Shown here in pieces: positions 24,672-33,672 of a DNA stretch of 64,000 nucleotides; within the stretch, counting starts at the first letter, position 1; each line of letters opens with the position of its first letter. The translations under genes and the position numbers were made by a program. The notes below the pieces were generated by a model. The model searched no databases. It was not told where the DNA came from and was given only the letters and a program-made list of their open reading frames with translations. The DNA comes from CAVSMC01 sp963798655 (GTDB taxonomy: Bacteria; Pseudomonadota; Gammaproteobacteria; Burkholderiales; Casimicrobiaceae): the NCBI GenBank assembly GCA_963798655.1, contig CAWCUH010000014.1, positions 174,201-238,200 on the forward strand, written 5' to 3'.

Positions 24672-25073
24672 ATGCCCGTCCGCGAGACCGCATCCGGCCT
24701 GCTCGCCGACGCGATCGAGATGCTGCGCGAAGCGGACCGGCTGCATCGGCAATTCTTCACGCTCGCGCTCGGATCGCCCGGTCCGTGCTGGTCTCCGCCG
24801 GTCGACATCGTCGAAAGCGACCGGGCGCTCGTGATACGTGTCGCGCTGCCGGGCGTGGCAGCCGACGCCGTCAGCGTGACGACCGACGGCACGAGCCTTC
24901 AGGTGAATGCCGCGCGGGCGCTCGGCGCCGCGCCACGGGAGACGATCCACGCGCTGGAGATCCCGTACGGCCGCTTCGAGCGGCGCATCGATCTTCCTCC
25001 GGGCCGCTACGAGATCGACGGCCGCGAGCTCGCCGACGGTTGCCTCGTGCTGCGGCTGCGCAAGCTCGGCTGA
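24672..25073 (+). CDS. Small heat-shock protein, Hsp20/alpha-crystallin family
   Basis: The 133-aa protein has an alpha-crystallin domain over residues ~40-133: VDIVESDRALVIRVALPGV at its start, DGTSLQVNAAR in the middle and the GRFERRIDLPPGRYEIDG strand pair. The usual C-terminal I-x-I extension is missing; it ends LRLRKLG. It should be an ATP-independent holdase. It lies 6 nt after pssA and 5 nt before lon, which suggests one transcript in which holdase and protease are made together. Confidence 0.9.
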   Translation: MPVRETASGLLADAIEMLREADRLHRQFFTLALGSPGPCWSPPVDIVESDRALVIRVALPGVAADAVSVTTDGTSLQVNAARALGAAPRETIHALEIPYGRFERRIDLPPGRYEIDGRELADGCLVLRLRKLG

Positions 25074-25078
25074 GCGAC

Positions 25079-27502
25079 ATGCGACCGAGCGACGACAGCA
25101 GCGCCGGCACGCCGCCGATGTCAGCCGACGCGGCAACGCAGCCGGCGAACGGCGATCCGCTCGCCGATCTGCCGGCCGATTCGCTGATCATCGTGCCGAC
25201 GCGCAACGTCGTGCTGTTTCCCGGACTGATCGCGCCACTGACGCTTGGCCGTGCATCGTCGATCGCCGCCGCGCAGCACGCGGCGCGCAGCGGGCGCAAG
25301 CTCGGCGTGCTGCTGCAACGCGATCCGGAGGTCGACGAGCCGAAGGCCGGCGACCTGTACGCCGTCGGCACGGTGGCGACGATTTTGCGCTACATGACGA
25401 TGCCCGACGGCAGCCACACCGTCGTGTGCCACGGCGAGCAGCGCTTCCGCGTCGCCGGCTTCGTCGACGGCTCGCCGTTTCTCGTTGCGCGCGTCGAGGT
25501 GATTCCCGATGCACAGCCGGCGACCAAGGAGATCGAGGCGCGGGTGATGCAGGTGAAGGCGCGCGCCGCCGAAGCGCTCGAGCTGATGCCGCGCGTGCCC
25601 GCCGAGCTCACGAGCGCGCTCCAGCAGGTCAGCGCGCCGGGCGCACTCGCGGACTTCATCGCGGGATTGCTCGACATCAAGCCCGCCGAGAAGCAGGACA
25701 TCCTCGAAACGTTCGACATCGCGGCGCGGCTCGACATCGTGCTGCGCTTTCTCGCGAGCCGAATCGAAGTGCTGCGTCTTTCGCGCGAGATCGGCGAGCA
25801 GACGCAGGAGCGCCTGGAGGGCCGTCAGCGCGAAGCGCTGCTGCGCGAGCAGATGAGGACGATCCAGAACGAGCTCGGTGAAGGCGAAGGCCGCGATCCG
25901 GAACTGGACGAGCTCGGGCAGCAGATCGCCAGGGCGCAGATGCCCGAGGACGTCGACAAGCAGGCGCGCAAGGAGCTGAAGCGCCTGCAGCAGATGTCGG
26001 AAGCCTCGCCCGAATACTCGATGGTGCGCACTTACCTGAGCTGGCTCGTCGAGCTGCCGTGGGCAGCGCCGGGCGACGAGCCGATCGCGATCGACGACGC
26101 GCGGCGAATCCTCGACGAGGACCACTACGGGCTCGACAAGGTGAAGCGCCGGATCCTCGAGTACCTCGCCGTGCGCAAGTTGAACCCGCACGGCAAGAGC
26201 CCGATCCTGTGCTTCGTCGGTCCGCCCGGTGTGGGCAAGACGTCGCTCGGACAGAGCATCGCGAAGGCGCTCGGCCGCGCGTTCGTGCGCCTGTCGCTCG
26301 GCGGCGTGCACGACGAAGCGGAGATCCGCGGTCACCGGCGCACCTACATCGGCGCGATGCCGGGCAACATCATCCAGGCGATCCGCAAGGCCGGCGCACG
26401 CAACTGCGTGATGATGCTCGACGAGATGGACAAGCTCGGCGCCGGCATGCACGGCGATCCGTCGTCGGCGCTGCTCGAGGTGCTCGATCCCGAGCAGAAC
26501 TCGACGTTCCGCGACAACTATCTCGGCGTGCCGTTCGACCTGTCGCGCGTCTTCTTCATCGGCACGGCGAACGTGCTCGATCGCATCCCCGGACCGCTGC
26601 GCGACCGGATGGAAGTGGTCGAGCTGCCCGGCTACACCGAGCAGGAGAAAATGCAGATTGCGCGCCGCTATCTGGTGCGTCGCCAGCTCGAAGCGAGCGG
26701 ATTGACGCCCGGGCAGTGCGAAGTGACCGACAAGGCGCTCGCGCTCGTCATCGGCGATTACACGCGCGAAGCGGGCGTGCGCAATCTCGAGCGCGAGATC
26801 GGGCGCCTCTTTCGCAATGCCGCGATGCGCATCGCCGAAGCAACGGCGACGCAGGTACGCATCGACGCCGCCGATGTCGTCTCCATCCTCGGGCCGGCGC
26901 GCTTCGAGAGCGAGGTCGCGATGCGCACGAGCGTGCCGGGCGTGTCGACCGGCCTTGCCTGGACGCCGGTCGGCGGCGACATCCTGTTCATCGAGGCGAC
27001 GCGAACGCCGGGCAGCGGAAGGCTGATCCTCACCGGCCAACTCGGCGACGTGATGAAGGAAAGCGCACAGGCGGCGTTGACGCTCGTCAAGGCGCGCGCC
27101 GTGCATCTGGGCGTCGAGCCTTCGGTGTTCGAGAAGTCGGACATCCACATGCACATTCCCGCGGGCGCGATCCCGAAGGACGGCCCGAGCGCCGGCGTCG
27201 CGATGTTCGTCGCGCTCACGTCGCTCGCGCTCGACAAACCGGTGCGAAGCGACGTCGCGATGACCGGCGAGATCAGCCTGCGCGGGCTCGTGCTTCCCGT
27301 CGGCGGCATCAAGGAGAAGGTGCTCGCCGCGTTGCGCGCGGGAATCCACACCGTGCTGCTGCCCGCGCGCAATCGACGCGACCTCGACGAGATTCCCGAG
27401 GACGCGCGCCAACGGCTCGCGTTCGTCTGGCTGGAGACGGTCGACGACGCGTTGCGTGCCGCGATCGGCCACGAGCCGGCCCCGGCGCTGACGCCGGCTT
27501 GA
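25079..27502 (+). CDS. lon: ATP-dependent protease Lon (LonA)
   Basis: The 807-aa protein has the LAN substrate-binding domain (residues ~35-230; LIIVPTRNVVLFPGLIAPL), a coiled middle part, the AAA+ module with Walker A GPPGVGKTS (~residue 380) and Walker B CVMMLDEMDK, and the protease domain with the Ser-Lys dyad S704 (KDGPSAGVAM) and K745 (GGIKEK). It degrades misfolded and short-lived regulatory proteins in the cytoplasm. The ATG at 25079 is used; a second in-frame ATG at 25118 is possible. It is coupled to an Hsp20 gene instead of clpX, the classic lon neighbour, so it may be a second, stress-linked Lon copy. Confidence 0.95.
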   Translation: MRPSDDSSAGTPPMSADAATQPANGDPLADLPADSLIIVPTRNVVLFPGLIAPLTLGRASSIAAAQHAARSGRKLGVLLQRDPEVDEPKAGDLYAVGTVATILRYMTMPDGSHTVVCHGEQRFRVAGFVDGSPFLVARVEVIPDAQPATKEIEARVMQVKARAAEALELMPRVPAELTSALQQVSAPGALADFIAGLLDIKPAEKQDILETFDIAARLDIVLRFLASRIEVLRLSREIGEQTQERLEGRQREALLREQMRTIQNELGEGEGRDPELDELGQQIARAQMPEDVDKQARKELKRLQQMSEASPEYSMVRTYLSWLVELPWAAPGDEPIAIDDARRILDEDHYGLDKVKRRILEYLAVRKLNPHGKSPILCFVGPPGVGKTSLGQSIAKALGRAFVRLSLGGVHDEAEIRGHRRTYIGAMPGNIIQAIRKAGARNCVMMLDEMDKLGAGMHGDPSSALLEVLDPEQNSTFRDNYLGVPFDLSRVFFIGTANVLDRIPGPLRDRMEVVELPGYTEQEKMQIARRYLVRRQLEASGLTPGQCEVTDKALALVIGDYTREAGVRNLEREIGRLFRNAAMRIAEATATQVRIDAADVVSILGPARFESEVAMRTSVPGVSTGLAWTPVGGDILFIEATRTPGSGRLILTGQLGDVMKESAQAALTLVKARAVHLGVEPSVFEKSDIHMHIPAGAIPKDGPSAGVAMFVALTSLALDKPVRSDVAMTGEISLRGLVLPVGGIKEKVLAALRAGIHTVLLPARNRRDLDEIPEDARQRLAFVWLETVDDALRAAIGHEPAPALTPA

Positions 27503-27547
27503 CGTCACCTGCGAGGAGCGCCGGCGACGGGCAATCCGCTTTTCGCT

Positions 27548-27568
27548 CGCGACAACCGCTTTGTCGCG
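27548..27568. terminator. Hairpin between convergent lon and DUF1684 genes
   Basis: CGCGACAA (27548-27555) and TTGTCGCG (27561-27568) form a perfect 8-bp stem with a 5-nt loop, midway between the two convergent stop codons. It lacks a T tract on either strand, so it is only terminator-like, but its place suggests a bidirectional 3' end. Confidence 0.45.
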
Positions 27569-27586
27569 CCGCCGCGATGACAGCCT

Positions 27587-28213
27587 TCAGCGCGGCAGGC
27601 GCTCGCCGGCGGTCACTGCGAACGGCAGCCGGTTCTCGGGCGGCGAGAGCGGGCACGACCAGCGCGCGTCGTACGCGCACGACGGGTTGTACGCGAAGTT
27701 GAAATCCAGCACGAAGGCGTCGCTCGTGCCGCCGAGGTCGGCGCCCTTGATCGTGTCGTACAGGTAGCGCCCGCCGCCGTACGTCGCGTCGGCGCAGGTC
27801 GCGTCGGTGAACGGCAGCCACAGACCGCCGCCGTAGCCTTCTAGCCAGTAAAGCGCGAGCCGGGCCGCGACGCCGCCGGCCTCGAACTCGACCGTGCCGG
27901 TGCGCGAGCATCGGAGAATGCCGTCGGCGGCAAGCGGAATCTCGAATGTCGACACGACCGCCGCGGGCACGAACGTCCCGACGATGCGCCACGCCGCGTC
28001 GTAGTCGAACCACGACGCACCGCGCCATTGCCGCCGGTAAGGCAGCGGGATCGGACTGTCCGGATGCTCGAGAAACAGCCGATCGCGCTCGCGCCGGTAC
28101 GCCGTTGCCCCCGCATGCGCGCCGGTGAGCGAGGTCGTGCGAACGTCGGCGTAAAGCTGTGCCACCGTGCGGCGCCAATGCGCGAGCGTCACGGGATTCG
28201 TCGGGGTCGTCAT
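27587..28213 (-). CDS. DUF1684 domain-containing protein
   Basis: The 208-aa protein matches the DUF1684 pattern: a helical start (WRRTVAQLYADVR), FLEHPDSPIP, the WFDYDAAWRIVGTF strand, GGGLWLPFTDATCADATYGG, GGRYLYDTIKGAD and a C-terminal FNFAYNPSCAYDARWSCPLSPPENRL. That last block (NPSCAY ... CPLPPPEN) is the strongest family signature. The role is unknown. The start at ATG 28213 (MTTPTNP) was chosen because residues before it do not fit the family. It is divergent from the di-heme cytochrome gene (201-bp gap). Confidence 0.88.
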   Translation of the reverse strand: MTTPTNPVTLAHWRRTVAQLYADVRTTSLTGAHAGATAYRRERDRLFLEHPDSPIPLPYRRQWRGASWFDYDAAWRIVGTFVPAAVVSTFEIPLAADGILRCSRTGTVEFEAGGVAARLALYWLEGYGGGLWLPFTDATCADATYGGGRYLYDTIKGADLGGTSDAFVLDFNFAYNPSCAYDARWSCPLSPPENRLPFAVTAGERLPR

Positions 28214-28414
28214 CGAATTCGTCGTCCGGGCGGACCGCGAATGATACAGGCCGCCTGCTGCGCACACGTCTTGCGGTAAAGCCCTCCGGGCAGCAGGGAG
28301 ACGCGTGAATAATCGCGCACCCCGAACGTCGCCTCTTTGTCCGGTCGCGGCCGTGGATTGCGCTTAAGCCATTGGAAGCCGCGCAAACGCGCTGCGTGAC
28401 ACGGGAGAAATGGC

Positions 28415-29836
28415 ATGAAGACGTCGGGTGCAGTGGCCGCGCTGTGCGCGGTGGCGGCGGCGGTCGCGACGATGGCCGGCAGCCACGCCGACAGCCGGCA
28501 GGGGCCGCTCATGTACTTCGTGAACGAGACCGGCATGGCGGCGACGTTCCACACGAGCGGGCGCATCGACACGTCGAACGCGTTCTTCCAGAAGCTCGGC
28601 ACGAACGGACGAAGCTGCGACACCTGCCATCAGCCCGGCGATGGCTGGACGGTGACGCCGGCATCGATCCGGCAGCGGTTCGAGGCGACGCAGGGTCGCG
28701 ATCCGATCTTCCGCGCGAACGACGGGGCCAATTCGCCGAATGCCGACGTCTCGACGCTCGCCGCGCGTCGCGCCACGTACAGCATGCTGCTGACGAAGGG
28801 ATTGCTCCGCGTGGGCATCGGCATTCCAGACACGGCCGAGTTCGAGCTCGCCGACGTCGACGATCCCTACGGCTTCGCCTCCGCGCACGAGCTCTCGCTG
28901 TTCCGCCGACCGTTGCCGGCGGCAAACCTCAAGTTCCTGAGTGCGGTGATGTGGGACGGTCGGGAGACGTTCGCCGATGCGGCATCGCTCGATTGCATCG
29001 CCGCCACCACCAAGTGCTTCGCGCCGTTGCAGTTCAACCTTGCCGATCAGGCGAATTCGGCGACGGTCGGCCATGCACAGGGCGCGCAGCCGCTGTCGCA
29101 GGCGCAGCGCGAGTCGATCGTCCAGTTCGAGATGGGCCTTTTCATCGCGCAGGCGTTCGACCGCGATGCGAAGGACCTGACCGCCCGCCATGCGCGCGGC
29201 GGACCGCAGTCGATTCCCGGCACGCCGTTCTACTTCGGCATCAACGACGTCGTCTCCGGTGACTACCGGACCGGCGCGCCGTTCAGCAGCATCGTGTTCG
29301 ACCTCTACGACGCATGGAGCGAGGCCGGCGGCGACCGCGGCGCGGACGGCAGCACCGCCGAAGCACGGCGCGCCGTCGCGCGCGGGCAGGCGCTGTTCAA
29401 CACGAAGCCGATCCGCATCACGGGCGTCGGCGGCCTGAACGACGACCTGCACGCCTCCGTGATCGACGGAACGTGCACGACGTGTCACGACACGCCGGGC
29501 GCCGGCGATCACTCGATCCCGGCGCCGCTCAACATCGGCATCGCCGACGCATCGCGCGCGACGCCTGACATGCCGATCTACGTGCTGCGCAACATGGCGA
29601 CCGGCGAGACGGTCGAGACGACCGATCCGGGACGCGCGTTGATCACCGGCAAGTGGAACGACATCGGCCGCTTCAAGGGACCGACGCTTCGTGCGCTCGC
29701 GACGCGCGCGCCGTATTTCCACAACGGCTCGGCGACCGATCTCGCCGCTGTCGTCGACTTCTACAACGATCGCTTCGACATCGGCCTCACTGCGCAGGAG
29801 AAGTCTGATCTGGTTGCGTTCCTGCGCACGCTTTGA
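28415..29836 (+). CDS. Periplasmic di-heme cytochrome c (MauG/CCP-like)
   Basis: The 473-aa precursor has a signal peptide (cleavage near GSHA) and two heme c sites, CDTCH (Cys68-His72) and CTTCH (Cys354-His358). The spacing, the DGRETFADAAS segment and the end RAPYFHNGSATDLAAVVDFYN are those of the cytochrome-c-peroxidase/MauG family. Such enzymes reduce peroxide or oxidise a protein or peptide partner in the periplasm. GGGAGAA lies upstream of the ATG. A small secreted peptide gene follows after 15 nt, so the pair is probably co-transcribed. Confidence 0.88.
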   Translation: MKTSGAVAALCAVAAAVATMAGSHADSRQGPLMYFVNETGMAATFHTSGRIDTSNAFFQKLGTNGRSCDTCHQPGDGWTVTPASIRQRFEATQGRDPIFRANDGANSPNADVSTLAARRATYSMLLTKGLLRVGIGIPDTAEFELADVDDPYGFASAHELSLFRRPLPAANLKFLSAVMWDGRETFADAASLDCIAATTKCFAPLQFNLADQANSATVGHAQGAQPLSQAQRESIVQFEMGLFIAQAFDRDAKDLTARHARGGPQSIPGTPFYFGINDVVSGDYRTGAPFSSIVFDLYDAWSEAGGDRGADGSTAEARRAVARGQALFNTKPIRITGVGGLNDDLHASVIDGTCTTCHDTPGAGDHSIPAPLNIGIADASRATPDMPIYVLRNMATGETVETTDPGRALITGKWNDIGRFKGPTLRALATRAPYFHNGSATDLAAVVDFYNDRFDIGLTAQEKSDLVAFLRTL

Positions 29837-29851
29837 CACCAGGAGTAAGCG

Positions 29852-30172
29852 ATGAAGCTACGTTACCGAATGGCAATCGCGGTTTGCACGATGTGCACGC
29901 TTGGCGTCCAGTCCGCGCTCGCCGACGGATGCTCGGGAGGCGCGAATGGCGGAATGGGCGCGTCGGGCAGTGACTGCAGCGATCCGCCGCCGGCGGCCGT
30001 CGCGGCCGCCGGCGCGGGCGCGCGCGTGCTAAGCTTCGCGCCTTGCACCGGGCGCTCGCCCGTTCGTCGCCGCTCCACCGTTGGCTGTCCGCCCGCCCGC
30101 CCTCGCGAAACTCACGCGCCCGCGCCTCTACGATGCGCTCGCGCGTCCGCGGCTGTTCGACACGCTGGATGA
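29852..30172 (+). CDS. Small secreted Gly/Cys-containing peptide, unknown
   Basis: ATG 29852 is preceded by AGGAG at 6-nt spacing, directly after the cytochrome gene. The product of up to 106 aa starts with a clear signal peptide (MKLRYRMAIAVCTMCTLGV, cleavage near SALA) and a short mature part with DGCSGGANGGMGASGSDCSD followed by a Pro/Ala-rich stretch. The last ~30 residues overlap the start of the STAND regulator in another frame and look like read-through composition. I recognise no family. Its context beside a di-heme oxidoreductase suggests an exported partner or substrate, but that is inference. Confidence 0.6.
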   Translation: MKLRYRMAIAVCTMCTLGVQSALADGCSGGANGGMGASGSDCSDPPPAAVAAAGAGARVLSFAPCTGRSPVRRRSTVGCPPARPRETHAPAPLRCARASAAVRHAG

Positions 30173-33100
30173 AGCGCTGGCGCGGCCGATCGTCTGGTTG
30201 AGCGCGCCGCCGGGCGCCGGCAAGACGACGCTGGTCGCGAGCTACCTCGAGGCGCGCGCTCTGCGCCATCTCTGGTATCAGGTCGACGTCGGCGACAGCG
30301 ATCCGGCGACGTTCCTGCATTACCTGCGCACCGCGGCCATGCAGCTCGCCGGCAAGCGCGCGGCTTCGCTGCCGGTGTTCACGTTCGAGCCGCAGCAGGA
30401 CCTGGTGCGCTTCTCGCGCAGCTTTTGCCGCGATCTCTTCTCGCTGCTCGCGCCGCAATGCGTGATCGTGCTCGACAACTTCCAGGAAATGCGCACGCCC
30501 GAGGACCAGCGCCTCGCGCTCGTGCAAGGGCTCGAGGAACTGCCCGACGGCGTCAACGTCGTCATCGTGTCGCGCACCGACCCGACGCCCGATTTCGCGC
30601 GGCTCGTCGCGAGTCGCAAGATCGCGCGCGTCGACGCGGCGGCGCTCAACTGCACGGCCGACGAAGCGCGCGCGATGCTCGGCGCCGACGCGCTCGACGC
30701 GAAGACGCTGCAGCGGATCCATCGACAGAGCGAAGGCTGGGTCGCCGCGGTCGTGCTGCTGCGCGAGCATTTGAGCCGTCCCGGCGCGGCGCTCGACGAG
30801 TCGCTCGGCGAAGGCAAGGACGCGATCTTCCAGTATTTCGCCGGCGAGATCTTCAACCGTGCGCGCCCGGAGAACCAACGGGTGCTGATGCTGACCGCGC
30901 TGCCGCGTTCGATCACGCCGAGCGAAGCGGTCGAGCTCACCGGCAGCGACGAGGCGCAGCGCCTTCTCGACTACCTGTATCGGCGTCATCTGTTCGTCGA
31001 CCGCCGTCGCGGCAACGAGACGACGTATCAGTATCACGCGCTCTTTCGCGAGTTCCTGCACGAGGAAGCGCGCAAGCGGCTGCCACGCGACGAGCGCCGT
31101 GCGGCAGGCGCGAAGGCGGCGGCCATGCTGGCCGCGCGCGGCGCCGCGAGCGACGCGCTCGAGCTCTATCGCGACGCCGGCGATTTCGAGGCGATGCGCA
31201 CGCTGATTCGGGCGAATGCGCTCGACTGGGCACGGCAGGGACGGGCGCAGGCGCTGTCGGACTGGATCGAGGCGCTGCCCGCCGACATGCGCGCCACCGA
31301 TCCGTGGCTCGAATACTGGTTCGGCCGCGCGTGGATCTTCGTCGAGGCGCAGCGCGGGCGTCCGGCACTCGAGCGCGCGTTCGAGGCGTTCCGCGCAGCA
31401 GGTGACACGCGCGGACAGGCGCTCGCTCTGAACACGATCGTCACCGGCTACTACTACGAGTGGGCGAACTTCGCGCCGCTCGACCGCTGGCTCCCGGATT
31501 TCGCGCGGCTGCTCGATCCGGCGCGCGCGGCGTCGCTCGATCGCGAGAGCGAGCTTCGTGCACGCGCGGCGTACGTGATCGCGCTGCTGTTTCGCGAGCC
31601 CGACCATCCCGATCTCGACGCGTGCGCAAAGCGGCTCGATGCGCTCATCGACGGCGAGCCCGACGTGAACGCGCGGATGATGGCCGCGTCGACGCTGCTG
31701 AACTACCTCAACTGGACCGACAAGGGCGAAGCCGCCGAGGGCGTCGTCGGGCGCACCGGGCCGGTGCTCGCGCAGCCCGGCGTCACGCCGCTGATGCAGG
31801 TGTGGTGGCGCACGCACGTGTCGTTCTGGCATTACATCAGCGGCCGTTACGAGCAGTCGGCGGCTGTCATCGCCGAGGCGCGCGACATCGCCGAGCGCTA
31901 CGGCCTCGAGGCGTACCTGTTCGAGATCGACCACGCCGAAACATCGGCGCTGATCAGCAAGGGCGATTACGCGGCGGCGAAGACGCGCATCGACGCGATC
32001 GAACGGCGGTTGTCGCCGACGCGGCGCATGGACCTCGCGTACTTCCACAACCTGCGGGCGAGCCTCGAGCAGCGCCTCGCGCACTACGTCGGGGCCGTCG
32101 CCGACGCCGAGCGCGCGGTCGTGCTCGCGCGCGAGACCGGCCTGCCCACGATGCAGATCCCGCATTTCCTCGCGCGCCTCGCGCACTGCCGGATGGCGGC
32201 CGGCGACGAGGCGGCCGGCATGCGCGTTCTCGACGAAGCGATCGAGCTCGCCACCGGCGCCGATCGCCGCACGTTCGAGCAGCAGCGCGATCTCCTTCGC
32301 GCCGGCGCCGACATCGACGGCGGCGAGATCGAGTCCGCCGTGCAGCGGCTGTCGATCGTGCTCGCCGACTACCGCGCGCGCAACAACGCGGTGTTCCTGC
32401 GCAGCCGCCCCGAACTCGCCGCGAAGCTCGCGAACTTTGCGCTCGTGCACGACATCGAGCCCGGCTTCGTGCGCGTGCTGATCGAGCGCAACGCGCTGCG
32501 TCCGCCGTACGACGCGTCGCCGGCGTGGCCGTTCCGGTTGCGCGTTCACGTGCTCGGCGGCTTCGAGCTCGTGCGTGACGGCGCGACGGTACGCTTTGCC
32601 GGCAAGACCCAGCAGCGGCCGCTCGACCTGCTGAAGCTCACCGTCGCGCTCGGCGCCACCGACATCGACAGCCAGCAGCTCACCGCGGCGCTGTGGCCGG
32701 ACGCGGACGGCGCAGCGGCAAAGACGTCGTTCGACTCGACGCTGTTTCGCCTGCGCAAGCTTCTCGACGTCGACGAGGCGCTCGTGCTCGCCGGGGGCAG
32801 GCTGACGCTCGCTCGCGATCGCTGCTGGACCGACGTCTGGGCGCTGGAGACCGCGCTCGACGGGACCGAGCGCGACGCGGGCGGCGATGCGTCGGCCGCC
32901 GTCCGCGCGGCTCGCGCGCTGCTCGACGCCTATCGCGGCAACCTGCTCGGCTCCGATGAGAGCGCCTGGCTCGCAAAGCCGCGCGACGCGCTGCGCGCGC
33001 GGTTCGTCCGCTCGCTGATGCGCGTCGGCGAGGCGCTCGAGCGGGCCGGCGACTGGTCGACGGCGGTCGACGTCTACCGGCGCGGACTCGAAGCCGACAC

Positions 33101-33281
33101 TCTCGCCGAGCCCTTCTATCGCGGGCTGATCCGCTCGCTCGCGGCGACCGGCGATCGGGCCGAGGCGCTCAACGCCTTCCGCCGCTGCCGCGAGCTTCTC
33201 TCGGTCGTCCTCGGCCTGCAGCCGTCCGCCGAAACCGAGCGGCTGTACCGGCAGATCGTCTCCGACCAGCGCGTCGCCTGA
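30081..33281 (+). CDS. STAND ATPase transcriptional activator with C-terminal BTAD (MalT/SARP-like)
   Basis: The ~1066-aa protein begins LTRPRLYDALARPRLFDTLD, then a P-loop (SAPPGAGKTTLVAS, ~41-54), CVIVLDNFQE (Walker B-like), long helical TPR-type repeats (~350-830), and at the C-terminus a winged-helix domain (RLRVHVLGGFELVRDGATV, SQQLTAALWPD) followed by a bacterial transcriptional activator domain to the end. The usual C-terminal LuxR helix-turn-helix of MalT is replaced by this SARP-like module. It should be a ligand- and ATP-gated activator. The start is uncertain: TTG 30081 fits the family N-terminus but lies inside the small peptide gene and has no ribosome site. Confidence 0.85.
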   Translation: MAVRPPALAKLTRPRLYDALARPRLFDTLDEALARPIVWLSAPPGAGKTTLVASYLEARALRHLWYQVDVGDSDPATFLHYLRTAAMQLAGKRAASLPVFTFEPQQDLVRFSRSFCRDLFSLLAPQCVIVLDNFQEMRTPEDQRLALVQGLEELPDGVNVVIVSRTDPTPDFARLVASRKIARVDAAALNCTADEARAMLGADALDAKTLQRIHRQSEGWVAAVVLLREHLSRPGAALDESLGEGKDAIFQYFAGEIFNRARPENQRVLMLTALPRSITPSEAVELTGSDEAQRLLDYLYRRHLFVDRRRGNETTYQYHALFREFLHEEARKRLPRDERRAAGAKAAAMLAARGAASDALELYRDAGDFEAMRTLIRANALDWARQGRAQALSDWIEALPADMRATDPWLEYWFGRAWIFVEAQRGRPALERAFEAFRAAGDTRGQALALNTIVTGYYYEWANFAPLDRWLPDFARLLDPARAASLDRESELRARAAYVIALLFREPDHPDLDACAKRLDALIDGEPDVNARMMAASTLLNYLNWTDKGEAAEGVVGRTGPVLAQPGVTPLMQVWWRTHVSFWHYISGRYEQSAAVIAEARDIAERYGLEAYLFEIDHAETSALISKGDYAAAKTRIDAIERRLSPTRRMDLAYFHNLRASLEQRLAHYVGAVADAERAVVLARETGLPTMQIPHFLARLAHCRMAAGDEAAGMRVLDEAIELATGADRRTFEQQRDLLRAGADIDGGEIESAVQRLSIVLADYRARNNAVFLRSRPELAAKLANFALVHDIEPGFVRVLIERNALRPPYDASPAWPFRLRVHVLGGFELVRDGATVRFAGKTQQRPLDLLKLTVALGATDIDSQQLTAALWPDADGAAAKTSFDSTLFRLRKLLDVDEALVLAGGRLTLARDRCWTDVWALETALDGTERDAGGDASAAVRAARALLDAYRGNLLGSDESAWLAKPRDALRARFVRSLMRVGEALERAGDWSTAVDVYRRGLEADTLAEPFYRGLIRSLAATGDRAEALNAFRRCRELLSVVLGLQPSAETERLYRQIVSDQRVA

Positions 33282-33406
33282 CGCGCGTCGGCGCCTTGCG
33301 GGCGGGGCCTTGCGCACGCCGGCTGCCCGCCTGACCGGCCTGACCGGTTTACCAATCCGTCAGCGATCGGCAAGTGCCGCCCCTGCACACTGCCGGTCAT
33401 CGCAAA

Positions 33407-33637
33407 ATGACGACGAAACAAGGGCATGGCATGGTAAAGCAAGCGCGGCGGCGCTCAGGCGTCCGCGAGCCGCGGACCGCAACGACTGGCGGGGACGCAC
33501 ACGCGAAAATGAATCCGCTGGTGAAAAGCAAGGGTAGCAAGCACGCGGCAGCCGGTACGGCCGCGAGCGCCATCGATGATGCCGCCCACTCGGCCGGAGC
33601 GACGCCGCGCAGGCGGCGCAAGCCGTTCGTGCTCTGA
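33407..33637 (+). CDS. Possible small basic hypothetical protein
   Basis: A frame from ATG 33407 codes about 76 residues, highly basic and Ser/Lys/Ala-rich (NPLVKSKGSKHAAAG, ending RRRRKPFVL). The local base composition (aaaatgaatccg, gaaaagcaaggg) is less GC-rich than the neighbours. There is no good ribosome site, and it may start lower at ATG 33431. I recognise no family; it could be a small nucleic-acid-binding protein or not a gene. The rest of the 390-bp gap 33282-33672 holds only a tandem CTGACCGG pair at 33331-33348. Confidence 0.3.
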   Translation: MTTKQGHGMVKQARRRSGVREPRTATTGGDAHAKMNPLVKSKGSKHAAAGTAASAIDDAAHSAGATPRRRRKPFVL

Positions 33638-33672
33638 GGCTGCGCGGGGCGAAATAGGGTCGTCGGTGCGCG

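Noticed and set aside
33331..33348. Tandem CTGACCGGC/CTGACCGGT as a regulator site
   Set aside because: Only two 9-bp copies, not placed at a recognisable promoter; simple duplication is enough to explain it.
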